A stretch of 64,000 bases of DNA from Paramesorhizobium sp049065735 (GCF_049065735.1 NZ_JBAKHD010000001.1:124001-188000), one strand, 5' to 3'. Counted from the stretch's first letter, positions 42,951 through 52,385 are shown. Numbers and translations: made by a program. The notes: generated by a model not told the origin, from the sequence alone.

Positions 42951-43772
42951 TCACATGCTGTCCGGATGCGGTCCGATCCGCCCATCCGGGCTGTTCAGTT
43001 CCGATATCGCGTCATGCTCGCCTGACGTGAGCTGGAAGCCGAACACGTCGAAATTTTCCTTTATGCGCGCCGGCGTCGAGGATTTCGGGATCACGATGTT
43101 GCCGATATCGAGATGCCAGCGCAGGATGATCTGCGCCACGGTCTTGCCGTGCTTGGCGGCGATGGATTTCAAAACCGGGTTTTCGAGGATCTTCCCCTGG
43201 CCGAGCGGGCTCCATGCCTCGGTGACGATGTCCTTCTTTTCGTGGAAGACACGCAGCTCGTTCTGCTGGAACTGCGGATGCAGTTCGATCTGGTTCAGCA
43301 CCGGCGTCACGCCCGTTTCCTTGATGACGCGCTCGAGGTCGGCGATGCGGAAGTTCGAAACGCCGATGGACTTCACCAGCCCTTGTTCCCGGAGCTTGAT
43401 CAGCGCGCGCCAGCTATCGAGAAAGCGGTCCTGCGCCGGCACCGGCCAGTGGATGAGATAAAGATCGACATAATCCGTCTGCAGCCGCTTGAGGCTCGCC
43501 TCCAGCGCCTTCAGCGCGGAATCATAGCCCTGGTCGGTGTTCCACAGCTTGGTCGTCAGATAGATGTCGCCGCGCGGCAGGCCGGAATTCTTCAGCGCCT
43601 TTCCGACGCCTTCCTCATTGCCGTAGATCGCCGCGGTGTCGATGTGGCGGTAACCCGTCTCCAGCGCCTTTCCGACGACCTCGGCCGCCTCGTCATTGCC
43701 GACCTGCCAGACGCCGAAGCCGAGCTGCGGAATCTGGATGCCGTCATTGAGCTTTATGCTGGGTACCGTCAT
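42951..43772 (-). CDS. Aldo/keto reductase (2,5-diketo-D-gluconate reductase-like)
   Basis: A 273-residue NADPH-dependent TIM-barrel reductase. Catalytic motifs: GYRHIDTAAIYGNEEGVGKAL with Asp and Tyr near 45 and 50, Lys in TTKLWN near 74, and His in LIHWPVPA near 107; the C-terminal IPKSSTPARIKEN binds NADPH. ATG 43772 is chosen because GGAGAGGA precedes it; the longer frame to 43886 overlaps the next terminator and is not credible. Substrate unknown. Confidence 0.92.
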   Translation of the reverse strand: MTVPSIKLNDGIQIPQLGFGVWQVGNDEAAEVVGKALETGYRHIDTAAIYGNEEGVGKALKNSGLPRGDIYLTTKLWNTDQGYDSALKALEASLKRLQTDYVDLYLIHWPVPAQDRFLDSWRALIKLREQGLVKSIGVSNFRIADLERVIKETGVTPVLNQIELHPQFQQNELRVFHEKKDIVTEAWSPLGQGKILENPVLKSIAAKHGKTVAQIILRWHLDIGNIVIPKSSTPARIKENFDVFGFQLTSGEHDAISELNSPDGRIGPHPDSM

Positions 43773-43849
43773 GATGGTCCTCTCCTTCTTATTCTTGCTT
43801 CTCGGAATATCATAGGAAAAGACGGCGCGGGACAAGAGTCCGGCGCAAA

Positions 43850-43881
43850 GAAAAAGGCAGCGGACCGTTTGCCGCTGCCTT
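43850..43881 (-). terminator. Terminator of the L,D-transpeptidase gene
   Basis: AAGGCAGCGG and CCGCTGCCTT pair around an eight-base loop and, read on the minus strand, are followed by TTTTTC. It lies about 30 bases past the stop of the YkuD gene. Confidence 0.8.
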
Positions 43882-43908
43882 GTCATGATATTCAGTGGAT
43901 GCTTTTGC

Positions 43909-44775
43909 CTACATCACTACGACCTTGGTGCCGACATTCACCCGTTCATAGAGGTCGGTGACGTCCTCGTTGCGCATGCGGATGCAGCCGGAGGAAACGG
44001 CGGTGCCGATGGTCCAAGGCGCGTTGGTGCCGTGGATGCGGTAGAGCGTGGAGCCAAGGTAAAGCGCCCGCGCGCCGAGCGGATTGGCCGGGCCGCCTTC
44101 CATATGCACCGGCAGGATGCGGCCTTTCTCAGCCTCGCGCTGGATCATTTCCGCGGGCGGGCGCCAGTCCGGCCACTCCGCCTTGCGCGAAATCCGGTTG
44201 GTGCCCTTCCACTCGAAGCCCTCCTTGCCGACGCCGACGCCGTAGCGACGCGCCTTGCCGCCGGGCTCGATGAGGTAAAGGAATTTCTTCGTGGTATCGA
44301 CCACAATGGTGCCCGGCTTGTGCGGTCCCTTGTAATCCACCTCCTGCGGCAGATAGATCGGGTTCAGCCCGCGCTGTGCCTGGCGTTCGGGGCGCGGCGC
44401 CGCGCGCTGGGCAGGACGGCGAAAGTTCGCCTGTTCGTAGCGCGGCGGCTGCTCCGCCGTCAGCGGCGCATAGCGCACCACGCGGCGCTGCCCTTGCGCC
44501 GGCGCGGCATAGACCCGGCGCTGGCCCTTTCGGGGAGCGACATAGACGCGGCGCGGGGCATAGTCCGGCCCGGCATAATAATAGCGCACCCGGCGCTCCT
44601 CATAATAGCGCGGCGGCGCCTGCAGCTGTGTCACCCACGGCGCAGTGAGGTCGGGGGATAGCTCCACCGGCGCGCGCGGCGCATAGCGGTCATTGGCCCA
44701 GGCCCCGCTTGCGGAAATGGCGGAAATGGTGATCGCCGTCACGGCGGTGATGAGGAGAAGATGGCGCGGTTTCAT
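43909..44775 (-). CDS. L,D-transpeptidase (YkuD domain)
   Basis: About 288 residues from ATG 44775. A signal peptide (MKPRHLLLITAVTAITISAI...) ends near AWA-ND. Residues about 40-135 are Arg/Tyr/Pro-rich and likely disordered or wall-associated. The YkuD domain (about 145-285) has HGTNAPWTIG and the catalytic SSGCIRMRNEDV with Cys near 267. It crosslinks peptidoglycan 3-3 or attaches outer-membrane proteins, as described for rhizobial and Brucella enzymes. Confidence 0.92.
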   Translation of the reverse strand: MKPRHLLLITAVTAITISAISASGAWANDRYAPRAPVELSPDLTAPWVTQLQAPPRYYEERRVRYYYAGPDYAPRRVYVAPRKGQRRVYAAPAQGQRRVVRYAPLTAEQPPRYEQANFRRPAQRAAPRPERQAQRGLNPIYLPQEVDYKGPHKPGTIVVDTTKKFLYLIEPGGKARRYGVGVGKEGFEWKGTNRISRKAEWPDWRPPAEMIQREAEKGRILPVHMEGGPANPLGARALYLGSTLYRIHGTNAPWTIGTAVSSGCIRMRNEDVTDLYERVNVGTKVVVM

Positions 44776-44812
44776 GATTCTGCTGCCCATTGCCCTTTTG
44801 CAAGCCCGGCTC

Positions 44813-44830
44813 CTGACAGCATGCTGTCAG
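44813..44830. promoter_or_regulatory. Perfect 18-bp palindrome upstream of the L,D-transpeptidase gene
   Basis: CTGACAGCATGCTGTCAG is its own reverse complement and lies about 40 bases upstream of the L,D-transpeptidase start. A dimeric regulator site is possible; no regulator is adjacent. Confidence 0.4.
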
Positions 44831-44996
44831 CAGAGGGTACTGCGCTGTCCGTGAGGGGGATTGTGGCCGGGCGCGGAATAGAAAAAGTGAATCGAATTCA
44901 ATAAAAAGGCGATTCTTCGCGGCAACTCCATTTGTGGTTAGCGCCCGGTTTCGCGTGATGGTTAATGCGGCCTCAATGGCGGCGAAGAGGATGCCA

Positions 44997-45644
<648 letters not shown>

Positions 45645-45686
45645 AGCGCTCTTGGCATATGCTCATCGCTGGGATAGGAAGCGGCA

Positions 45687-45720
45687 TCAATTTAAATGCT
45701 TATTATCACATTTAAATTGA
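45687..45720. promoter_or_regulatory. AT-rich 12-bp inverted repeat upstream of hisS
   Basis: TCAATTTAAATG (45687-45698) and CATTTAAATTGA (45709-45720) are perfect complements around a ten-base loop. It lies in the tag-hisS gap about 35 bases before the hisS start. It may be an operator or a leader hairpin; there is no T run expected of a terminator. Confidence 0.5.
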
Positions 45721-45754
45721 TTGTGGGCTAACATCCAAAGCATGGACGAACATC

Positions 45755-47206
45755 ATGGCGAACAAGGCTGACAAGTTGAAGGCACGGCTTCCGCGCGGAC
45801 TTGTCGACCGCCATGCGTCCGATATCCGCGCCACCGACAAGATGCTGGCGGCGATCCGTGAGGTTTATGAGCGCTACGGCTTCGATCCCATCGAGACGCC
45901 GATGCTGGAATATACCGATGCGCTCGGCAAGTTCCTGCCCGATCAGGACCGCCCCAATGAGGGCGTGTTCTCGCTGCAGGACGATGACGAGCAATGGCTG
46001 TCGCTGCGCTATGATCTGACCGCGCCGCTCGCCCGCCATGTCGCGGAAAATTTCAACGAGATTCAGCTTCCCTACCGCACCTATCGCGCGGGTTACGTCT
46101 TCCGCAACGAGAAGCCCGGCCCCGGCCGCTTCCGCCAGTTCATGCAGTTCGACGCCGATACGGTCGGCGCACCGTCAGTCGCGGCGGATGCCGAGATGTG
46201 CATGATGATGGCCGATGTGATGGAGGCGCTGGGCATCAAGCGCGGCGATTACATCGTGCGTGTCAATAACCGCAAGGTGCTGGACGGCTTGATGGAAGCC
46301 ATCGGCGTGACCGATGAGGGGCAGAAGCTGACGATCCTGCGCGCCATCGACAAGCTCGACAAGTTCGGCACGGAAGGGGTCAAACTGCTACTCGGTGCGG
46401 GCCGCAAGGACGAAAGCGGCGATTTCACCAAGGGTGCGGGGCTGGATGATGCATCCATCGGCAAAGTGCTCGCCTATATCGAGACAGGCACAATCGAAGC
46501 CAATAAGGGCGTCGACGAGCTTGCCGACATCAAAGCGCTTTGCATCGCAGCCGGTTATGAAGAAGATCGCATCAAGATCGACCCGTCAGTCATCCGCGGC
46601 CTCGAATACTACACCGGCCCCGTCTTCGAAGTCGAACTCACTGCCGAGATCCCCAATGAAAAGGGCGAGATCGTGCGCTTCGGCTCGGTCGGTGGCGGCG
46701 GGCGTTATGATGGGCTGGTCTCGCGCTTCCGTGGCCAGCCGGTCCCGGCGACGGGCTTCTCTATTGGCGTCTCGCGCCTTATGACGGCATTGAAAAACCT
46801 CGGCAAGCTGGGGGAGGGCGATGCGCTCGCGCCCGTGCTCGTCACCGTCATGGATGGCGACATGGAGGCGATGGGGAAATATCAGGATTTCACCCAGAAG
46901 CTCCGCGCCGCCGGTATCCGCGCCGAAATGTATCAGGGCAATTGGAAGAAATTCGGCAACCAGCTGAAATATGCCGACCGCCGCGGTTCCCCGCTCGCCA
47001 TCATCCAGGGTGCGGATGAGCGGGCGAATGGCGAGGTGCAGATCAAGGATTTGATCGAAGGCAAGCGCTTGTCGGAGGAAATCGAGAGCAACGAGGAATG
47101 GCGCGCCACCCGCCCCGCGCAGGTGACGGTGAAGGAAGCCGATCTGGTCGCGACGGTGAAGCGGATGCTTGAGCAGCAGAAGCAGGATAGAGAGCGGGGA
47201 GCGTAA
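45755..47206 (+). CDS. hisS: Histidyl-tRNA synthetase
   Basis: Charges tRNA-His (a tRNA-His gene is also in this window at 27521). The 483-residue class II enzyme has motif 1 (FDPIETPMLEYTD), motif 2 (YRAGYVFRNEKPGPGRFRQF near 108-128), the histidine A region RGLEYYTGPVFEV near 282 and motif 3 GGGGRYDGLVSRF near 312. The catalytic core is followed by an anticodon-binding domain with QGNWKKFGNQLKYADRRG. Lack of the G-1 base in tRNA-His of this clade matches the divergent alphaproteobacterial HisRS. First gene of hisS-hisZ-hisG. Confidence 0.96.
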   Translation: MANKADKLKARLPRGLVDRHASDIRATDKMLAAIREVYERYGFDPIETPMLEYTDALGKFLPDQDRPNEGVFSLQDDDEQWLSLRYDLTAPLARHVAENFNEIQLPYRTYRAGYVFRNEKPGPGRFRQFMQFDADTVGAPSVAADAEMCMMMADVMEALGIKRGDYIVRVNNRKVLDGLMEAIGVTDEGQKLTILRAIDKLDKFGTEGVKLLLGAGRKDESGDFTKGAGLDDASIGKVLAYIETGTIEANKGVDELADIKALCIAAGYEEDRIKIDPSVIRGLEYYTGPVFEVELTAEIPNEKGEIVRFGSVGGGGRYDGLVSRFRGQPVPATGFSIGVSRLMTALKNLGKLGEGDALAPVLVTVMDGDMEAMGKYQDFTQKLRAAGIRAEMYQGNWKKFGNQLKYADRRGSPLAIIQGADERANGEVQIKDLIEGKRLSEEIESNEEWRATRPAQVTVKEADLVATVKRMLEQQKQDRERGA

Positions 47207-47230
47207 AGCTTATGCTTGCTTCGCTGCCGC

Positions 47231-47393
47231 TCACCCCCCTCTGCCCTGCCGGGCATCTCCCCCTCAAGGGGGGAGATCAGCTGACAAGACGCTCCGCCCT
47301 CATCCTGCAACGTAAGCGGTTGGTGCCGAGCGTCGATGAAGGCGTAATCTCCCCCCTTGAGGGGGAGATGCCCGGCAGGGCAGAGGGGGGTGA
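47231..47393. repeat. Family B palindromic element, copy 2
   Basis: About 163 bp between hisS and hisZ. The arms TCACCCCCCTCTGCCCTGCC... are perfect inverted repeats of about 47 bp, each with the nested palindrome CTCCCCCTCAAGGGGGGAG. Central part unique. Perfect arms suggest either recent origin or strong selection on pairing. Confidence 0.92.
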
Positions 47394-47435
47394 GACGGCA
47401 ATCGCACCAATTCCCGCTAACCGGGTTGTTTCCGC

Positions 47436-48587
47436 ATGACCCCCTCCCGCCCCCCCGCCTTTGCCAAGGACCTTGCCGCGTTGCTTGCCGCGCGCGGTGC
47501 GGAACTGACCGACATCCCCGTCATCCAGCCCGCCGATCCGTTCCTCGACATGGCGGGCGAGGATTTGCGCCGCCGGATTTTCCTCACCGAGAACGAGAAC
47601 GGCGACAGCCTGTGCCTCCGCCCGGAATTCACCATCCCCGTCTGCCGCAATCACATCGCGCGAAACGCCGCGACGCCGAAGCGCTATGCCTATCTGGGCG
47701 AAGTCTTCCGCCAGCGCCGCGAGGGCGGGACCGAGTTTTATCAGGCGGGCATAGAGGATCTGGGCGAGGCGGATGAAGCCAGGGCCGATGCCCGCTCGCT
47801 TGCCGATGCGCTGGCCTGCGTGCGCCTCGCCGCGTCAGAGGCAACGCTGGAAATCGTGCTGGGCGATCAGGCGATGTTCGAGGCGGTGCTTGCCGCGCTC
47901 GGCCTGCCGCGCGGCTGGCAGAAGAAGCTGGCCCGCACCTTCGGCAACCCGGAAGCGCTGAAAAGCCTGCTCGCCGGGCTTGTCCAGCCGCGTGAGAATG
48001 GCGCGCTGCCGGAGCCTTTGGCCAGTCTCGTTGCTACGGGCGATGAAGCCGCGCTCAGTGCATTTCTGGAACAGGACATGCGCGCGGCGGGCATCTCGCC
48101 TGCTGCAGGCCGCGCGCCCATCGAAATCGCCCGCCGCCTGATCGAGAAGGAAAACCTCGCCTCCGTTCGGCTGCCGAAGGAAGCCTTTACCGCGCTGGAA
48201 AACTTCCTCGCCATCCGCGAGCCGCTCGACCGCGCCTCGGCCCGTCTCAAGGATTTCGCCGCGAAGAACGCGCTCGACCTCGGCGCGGCGCTGCAAGCCT
48301 TCACCGCCCGTGCGGCGGCGATGGAGGAGGCGGGCATCGCGCTTGCTGAGGTGCAGTATGATGCGGCGTTCGGCCGTCCGCTCGATTACTATACCGGCCT
48401 CGTCTATGAAATCCGCGCAGCCATCGATGGCAATGTGGTCGTCGGCGGGGGGCGCTTCGACCGGCTGTTGACGCTGCTGGGCGCGGCAGACCCGATTCCG
48501 GCCGTCGGCTTCTCCATCTGGCTCGACCGGCTCGAAAATCTCGCCGGTAAGGCGCGTAAGGATAAAAAAGCGGGGAGGGGAGAATGA
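47436..48587 (+). CDS. hisZ: ATP phosphoribosyltransferase regulatory subunit
   Basis: A 383-residue HisRS paralogue without aminoacylation function. It retains core motifs such as LRPEFTIPVCRNH near 67 and YAYLGEVFRQRREGGTEFYQAGIE near 86-109, and VVGGGRFDRLLTLLG near 336. HisZ activates short-form HisG, which is the next gene. The two overlap by four bases. Confidence 0.94.
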   Translation: MTPSRPPAFAKDLAALLAARGAELTDIPVIQPADPFLDMAGEDLRRRIFLTENENGDSLCLRPEFTIPVCRNHIARNAATPKRYAYLGEVFRQRREGGTEFYQAGIEDLGEADEARADARSLADALACVRLAASEATLEIVLGDQAMFEAVLAALGLPRGWQKKLARTFGNPEALKSLLAGLVQPRENGALPEPLASLVATGDEAALSAFLEQDMRAAGISPAAGRAPIEIARRLIEKENLASVRLPKEAFTALENFLAIREPLDRASARLKDFAAKNALDLGAALQAFTARAAAMEEAGIALAEVQYDAAFGRPLDYYTGLVYEIRAAIDGNVVVGGGRFDRLLTLLGAADPIPAVGFSIWLDRLENLAGKARKDKKAGRGE

Positions 48588-49279
48588 CCGTCACATTGGC
48601 GCTTCCCTCCAAGGGCCGGCTCAAGGAGCAGTCGCTCGCCGTGCTGAAAGAGGCGGGGCTGAAAGTCGTCCTGCCCGATGATGACCGTAATTACCGCGCG
48701 CGTGTCGAGGGCGAGGACGATCTCGATATCCTGTTCCTGTCCGCCTCGGAAATCGCCCGTGAGCTCGGCTATGGCGGGGTCGATCTGGGCGTTACCGGTG
48801 AAGATCTGATCCGCGAGTCGCTGAGCCGCTCGGATGAGCGCATCGCCATCGAGGCGCAGCTCGGCTTCGGCCATGCGGATGTGGTGGTGGCGGTGCCGGA
48901 GGTCTGGCATGACGTCACGACCATGGCCGACCTTGACGACGTCGCCGCCGATTTCCGCCAGCGCCATGGCCGCCGCCTGCGCATTGCCACTAAATATTGG
49001 CGGCTGACGCAGCAATTCTTCTCGCAGAAGCACGGCATCCAGGTCTACCGCATTGTGGAAAGCCTGGGCGCCACCGAAGGCGCCCCAGCCGCCGGGTCAG
49101 CGGATATCATCGTCGATATCACCTCCACCGGCTCGACCCTTAGGGCGAACCGGCTGAAAGTGCTGGAAGACGGGGTGATCCTGCGCTCGCAGGCCTGTCT
49201 GGTTTCAGCGCGGCGCAGTCATGGGACGCCGAGGGTCGCGGAACTCGCGGCGCGAATTAGGGAAAGCTTGAAAGAGTAG
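48584..49279 (+). CDS. hisG: ATP phosphoribosyltransferase, short form
   Basis: First enzyme of histidine synthesis. The 231-residue protein lacks the C-terminal regulatory domain of long HisG and so needs HisZ. It begins VTLALPSKGRLKEQS and has the PRPP loop DIIVDITSTGSTLRANRL near 167-184. ATGA overlap with hisZ. The stop TAG (49277-49279) is the start of a family C element. Confidence 0.95.
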   Translation: MTVTLALPSKGRLKEQSLAVLKEAGLKVVLPDDDRNYRARVEGEDDLDILFLSASEIARELGYGGVDLGVTGEDLIRESLSRSDERIAIEAQLGFGHADVVVAVPEVWHDVTTMADLDDVAADFRQRHGRRLRIATKYWRLTQQFFSQKHGIQVYRIVESLGATEGAPAAGSADIIVDITSTGSTLRANRLKVLEDGVILRSQACLVSARRSHGTPRVAELAARIRESLKE

Positions 49280-49340
49280 GGGAGTAGAGGAATATGTAAA
49301 GAAACATACTCCCTTATTCCCTTACTCCCCTATTCCCTTA
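49264..49340. repeat. Family C octamer palindrome, copy 5
   Basis: The left arm (GAGTAGGGGAGTAGAGGAATATG) begins at the hisG stop; the right arm (CATACTCCCTTATTCCCTTACTCCCC...) ends at the stop of the converging DoxX gene. The loop is only about ten bases. The right arm is nearly identical, unit by unit, to the reverse complement of the left arm of the gene-bearing copy (10381-10418). Confidence 0.85.
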
Positions 49341-49733
49341 TTTCCTGGCATCCACCGACAGCGCACCAGCGCCAACCGCTGCCAGCACGAAAAAGCCGCC
49401 GGCGATGGCGAGGTTCTTCTGGAAATTGATGAGCTGGCCCTGATCGGCGAAATCCATATGCGCAACGAAAGCCGCAGCAATCGTAAAGAGGCCGAGCAGA
49501 ATAGCGGCGATGCGGGTCTTGAAGCCGACGAGAACGGCAAGACCGCCCACAAGCTCAAGCAGGCCGACGAGAACGGCGACCACCATCGGGGCGGGAAGGC
49601 CCTTGCTGGCGAAATAGCCCGCCGTGCCCGAAAGCGCCGTCAGCTTGCTGAAGCCGGCGGGGATGAACAGCGACGCAAGAAGAATACGGCCGATCAGCGT
49701 GCCGTACGGATTGCTGGAAGCGATGCCTGACAT
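49338..49733 (-). CDS. DoxX family membrane protein
   Basis: A 131-residue protein with four predicted membrane segments. The pattern GRILLASLFIPAGFSKL near 13-29 and LVGLLELVGGLAVLVGF are typical of DoxX/DoxD-like proteins. Role in thiosulfate or thiol metabolism is reported for some relatives; nothing here specifies it. Its stop TAA is formed by the family C array. Confidence 0.88.
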   Translation of the reverse strand: MSGIASSNPYGTLIGRILLASLFIPAGFSKLTALSGTAGYFASKGLPAPMVVAVLVGLLELVGGLAVLVGFKTRIAAILLGLFTIAAAFVAHMDFADQGQLINFQKNLAIAGGFFVLAAVGAGALSVDARK

Positions 49734-49850
49734 TGGGTGGTTCTCCAGAGGTTAAATGTCTCGGGCAGATAACCACATGGCTTTGTCAAAGAAAGCTGCA
49801 AGGTTAACGACAGATTGTTCACAGATGGGAGACGAGGTGCGCTTGGCACC

Positions 49851-49996
49851 GTCCCTCCCCCTTGCGGGGAGGGTGGCCCGATAGGGTCGGGTGGGGGTGG
49901 CGACGTTTGCGCGACGTTCATCAGCAAAAGCGCAAACGTCACCACCCCCATCCGCCCGCTCCGCGGGCACCTTCCCCGCAAGGGGGAAGGAGGGCG
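49851..49996. repeat. Family A palindromic intergenic element, copy 5
   Basis: About 146 bp between the DoxX start and the fumC stop, short form. Ends TCCCTCCCCCTTGCGGGGAG and complement; inner pair GACGTTTGCG/CGCAAACGTC. Confidence 0.9.
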
Positions 49997-50002
49997 CTTC
50001 GC

Positions 50003-51394
50003 CTACTCCGGCGCGATCATCCGCTCCGGCCGCACCAGCTTGTCGTAATCCTCCGCCGACACCAGCCCGCTCGCCAGCGCTTCCTCGCGTAAGGTCGTGC
50101 CGTTCTTATGCGCGGTCTTGGCGATTTTGGCGGCGTTGTCATAGCCGATGGCGGGGGCAAGCGCTGTCACCAGCATCAGCGAGCGCTCCAGCAACTCCTT
50201 GATCCGCACCTCGTCCGCCTCGATACCGGCAACGCAATTATCCGCAAACGACACCATCGCATCCGACAGCAGCCGGATCGATTGCAGCACGTTGAAGGCG
50301 ATGACCGGCTTGAAGACATTGAGCTCGAAATGACCTTGGGCACCCGCCACCGTCACCGTGGTCTGGTTGCCGAATACCTGCGTCGCCACCATCGTCAGCG
50401 CTTCCGCCTGTGTCGGGTTGACCTTGCCCGGCATGATCGAGGAGCCCGGCTCGTTTTCCGGCAGCTTCAGTTCGCCGAGGCCGGAGCGCGGGCCGGAGCC
50501 GAGGAAACGAATGTCATTGGCGATTTTGAACAGGTCGGCGGCGAGCGCATTGAGGCTGCCGTGAAAATTGACGATCGCGCCATGGCTTGCCAGCGCCTCG
50601 AACTTGTTGGGCGCGGTCTTGAAGGGCAGGCCGGTGATCTCGGATACGGCATCGGCAAAGCCCGTATCGAAGTCCTTGGGCGCGTTGAGCCCGGTACCGA
50701 CAGCAGTACCGCCCTGCGCCAACAGATAGATATCGCCGAGCGCCTGCTCGATGCGGTGGCGGCCATACTCCAGCGCCGCGCGATAGCCGGAAAACTCCTG
50801 GCCCAGCGTCACCGGCGTCGCATCCTGCGTATGCGTGCGGCCGATCTTGATGATACCGGCGAAGGCTTCCTCCTTTTGCCGGAGCGCGCCGATGAGATGA
50901 TCGAGCGCCGGGAACAGCCGGTTCACCGTCTCGCTGGCGGTGGCGATGTGAATGGCGGTGGGGAAGCTGTCGTTGGACGACTGGCTCATATTGACATGGT
51001 CATTGGGATGGACCGGCTTCTTGGAGCCCATCTCGCCGCCCAGCATCTCGATGGCGCGGTTGGAGATCACCTCATTGGCATTCATATTGGACTGGGTGCC
51101 GGAGCCGGTCTGCCAGACCACCAGCGGAAAATGATCGTCGAGCTTACCCTCGGCCACTTCCGCCGCCGCCACGGTGATGACGCGCCCGATGACAGGGTCT
51201 AGCTTGCCGAGCGCGATATTGGTCTCCGCCGCCGCCCGCTTGACGATCCCCAGCGCATGGATCAGCGGCTTCGGCATCCGCTCGCCGCCGATCTTGAAAT
51301 TATGGAGCGAGCGCTCCGTCTGCGCTCCCCAATAACGGTCCGAAGGGACCTCGATCGGGCCGAACGTATCGGTTTCGGTGCGTGTTCCTGTCAT
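50003..51394 (-). CDS. fumC: Fumarate hydratase, class II
   Basis: Interconverts fumarate and malate; oxygen-stable. The 463-residue protein has SGTQSNMNANEV near 100, GRTHTQDATPVTLGQEFSGY near 187-206 and the signature GSSIMPGKVNPTQ near 318-330. ATG 51394 with GAGGAAGAG upstream is chosen; the frame extends to 51631 only as an artefact over the small upstream gene. Confidence 0.96.
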   Translation of the reverse strand: MTGTRTETDTFGPIEVPSDRYWGAQTERSLHNFKIGGERMPKPLIHALGIVKRAAAETNIALGKLDPVIGRVITVAAAEVAEGKLDDHFPLVVWQTGSGTQSNMNANEVISNRAIEMLGGEMGSKKPVHPNDHVNMSQSSNDSFPTAIHIATASETVNRLFPALDHLIGALRQKEEAFAGIIKIGRTHTQDATPVTLGQEFSGYRAALEYGRHRIEQALGDIYLLAQGGTAVGTGLNAPKDFDTGFADAVSEITGLPFKTAPNKFEALASHGAIVNFHGSLNALAADLFKIANDIRFLGSGPRSGLGELKLPENEPGSSIMPGKVNPTQAEALTMVATQVFGNQTTVTVAGAQGHFELNVFKPVIAFNVLQSIRLLSDAMVSFADNCVAGIEADEVRIKELLERSLMLVTALAPAIGYDNAAKIAKTAHKNGTTLREEALASGLVSAEDYDKLVRPERMIAPE

Positions 51395-51395
51395 C

Positions 51396-51650
51396 TCACT
51401 CTTCCTCGTTCTCGTCGGCGGCGTTATCGGACACCCAAGCCGTGGGATCGATCTTCTTCTGCGTCCGGCTGTCGATGAATGTCCACCAGCCGGTATCCGC
51501 CTCGTCCCAGTCGCCGCCGCCGGCTTTGAGTTGCTCGAGCGTGTGATAGCGGGCCACGGATTCGTTCTCGCGTCCGTCCTCGTCGGTCCAGATGACGGTG
51601 ACTTTGGTGCCGTTCGCCGGCGCCGTTGCAATGGGAAGCTTCCTGCGCAT
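51396..51650 (-). CDS. Small conserved protein upstream of fumC
   Basis: An 84-residue protein: a beta-rich core (KVTVIWTDEDGRENES, HTLEQLKAGGGDWDEADTGWW) and an acidic tail. ATG 51650 has AGGAGA six bases upstream. It ends one base before the fumC ATG region, so the two are almost certainly co-transcribed. No characterised family recognised. Confidence 0.75.
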   Translation of the reverse strand: MRRKLPIATAPANGTKVTVIWTDEDGRENESVARYHTLEQLKAGGGDWDEADTGWWTFIDSRTQKKIDPTAWVSDNAADENEEE

Positions 51651-51741
51651 GAAGGTCTCCTGTTCGGGGCGGCAGAACCATAGCGCGAGAATGAGAAGGA
51701 ACAAAGCCGGGCGAGGGCGCCCGGCTCGTATTCTCAGTATC

Positions 51742-52302
51742 TTATGCCTCGCGCGCGGTCTTCAGCGCCTTCGCCCACCAGGCGAGCTGGTCCAGCATGC
51801 TGGTAGCGGCATCGGAGAGATGCGCATAATCGCCAAGCTGCTTTTCGCCCCTCACCACGGCCAGATATTCCGGATAAAGAATATGCACGCCCGTGCGCAC
51901 CGACGCGGCCTGCATCTCGACGGCGATGAGGCGCAGATGCTCCACCGCGCGCGCACCGCCCACACCGCCATAACCGACGAAGCCGAACGGCTTCTGAATC
52001 CATTCGCCCATGTCGATGGCGTTTTTCAGCACGGCGGTCGGCGCGTGGTTATATTCGGCAACGGTGAAGATATAGCCGTCGAATTCGCGCATTTTCTTCT
52101 TCCAGCGCTCGGCCGTCTCGTTCTGCGCGTCCGTCGCCTGCTCTTCGCCCAGGAAAGCCATGGGATAATCGAGGAGGTCCACCACCTCGACGTCCATGTC
52201 GCCGCGCGCCGAGGCGACATCGGCAATCCATTTTGCCGGGATGGGAGCGAAGCGCGATCCGCGCGTCGAGCCGATGATGACGGCGATCTTCGGTTTCGTC
52301 AT
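51742..52302 (-). CDS. NAD(P)H-dependent FMN reductase
   Basis: A 186-residue flavodoxin-fold protein: the FMN phosphate loop IGSTRGSRFAPIPAKW near 9-24 and EYNHAPTAVLKNAIDM near 80-95, as in the YieF/ArsH group of quinone or azo reductases. It is divergent from an HxlR regulator, a common arrangement for redox-responsive pairs. The longer frame to 52467 overlaps the regulator and is rejected. Confidence 0.88.
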   Translation of the reverse strand: MTKPKIAVIIGSTRGSRFAPIPAKWIADVASARGDMDVEVVDLLDYPMAFLGEEQATDAQNETAERWKKKMREFDGYIFTVAEYNHAPTAVLKNAIDMGEWIQKPFGFVGYGGVGGARAVEHLRLIAVEMQAASVRTGVHILYPEYLAVVRGEKQLGDYAHLSDAATSMLDQLAWWAKALKTAREA

Positions 52303-52379
52303 GTTTGCTGGGCCTTTCTTCATAAGCACAAGGAGGTGATGGCTAAAACTGAGGTGGTAACAAAAGGAAACCAGCGCTA

Positions 52380-52385
52380 TATAAT
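52380..52385 (+). promoter_or_regulatory. TATAAT box before the hxlR-type gene
   Basis: A perfect TATAAT at 52380-52385 lies 35 bases upstream of the favoured TTG start at 52420. No good -35 hexamer is visible at the right distance, so an activator or extended element may be needed. Confidence 0.35.

Noticed and set aside
45645..45754. T-box or histidine attenuator before hisS
   Set aside because: No specifier loop, T-box sequence or His-codon leader peptide is visible; only a simple palindrome.
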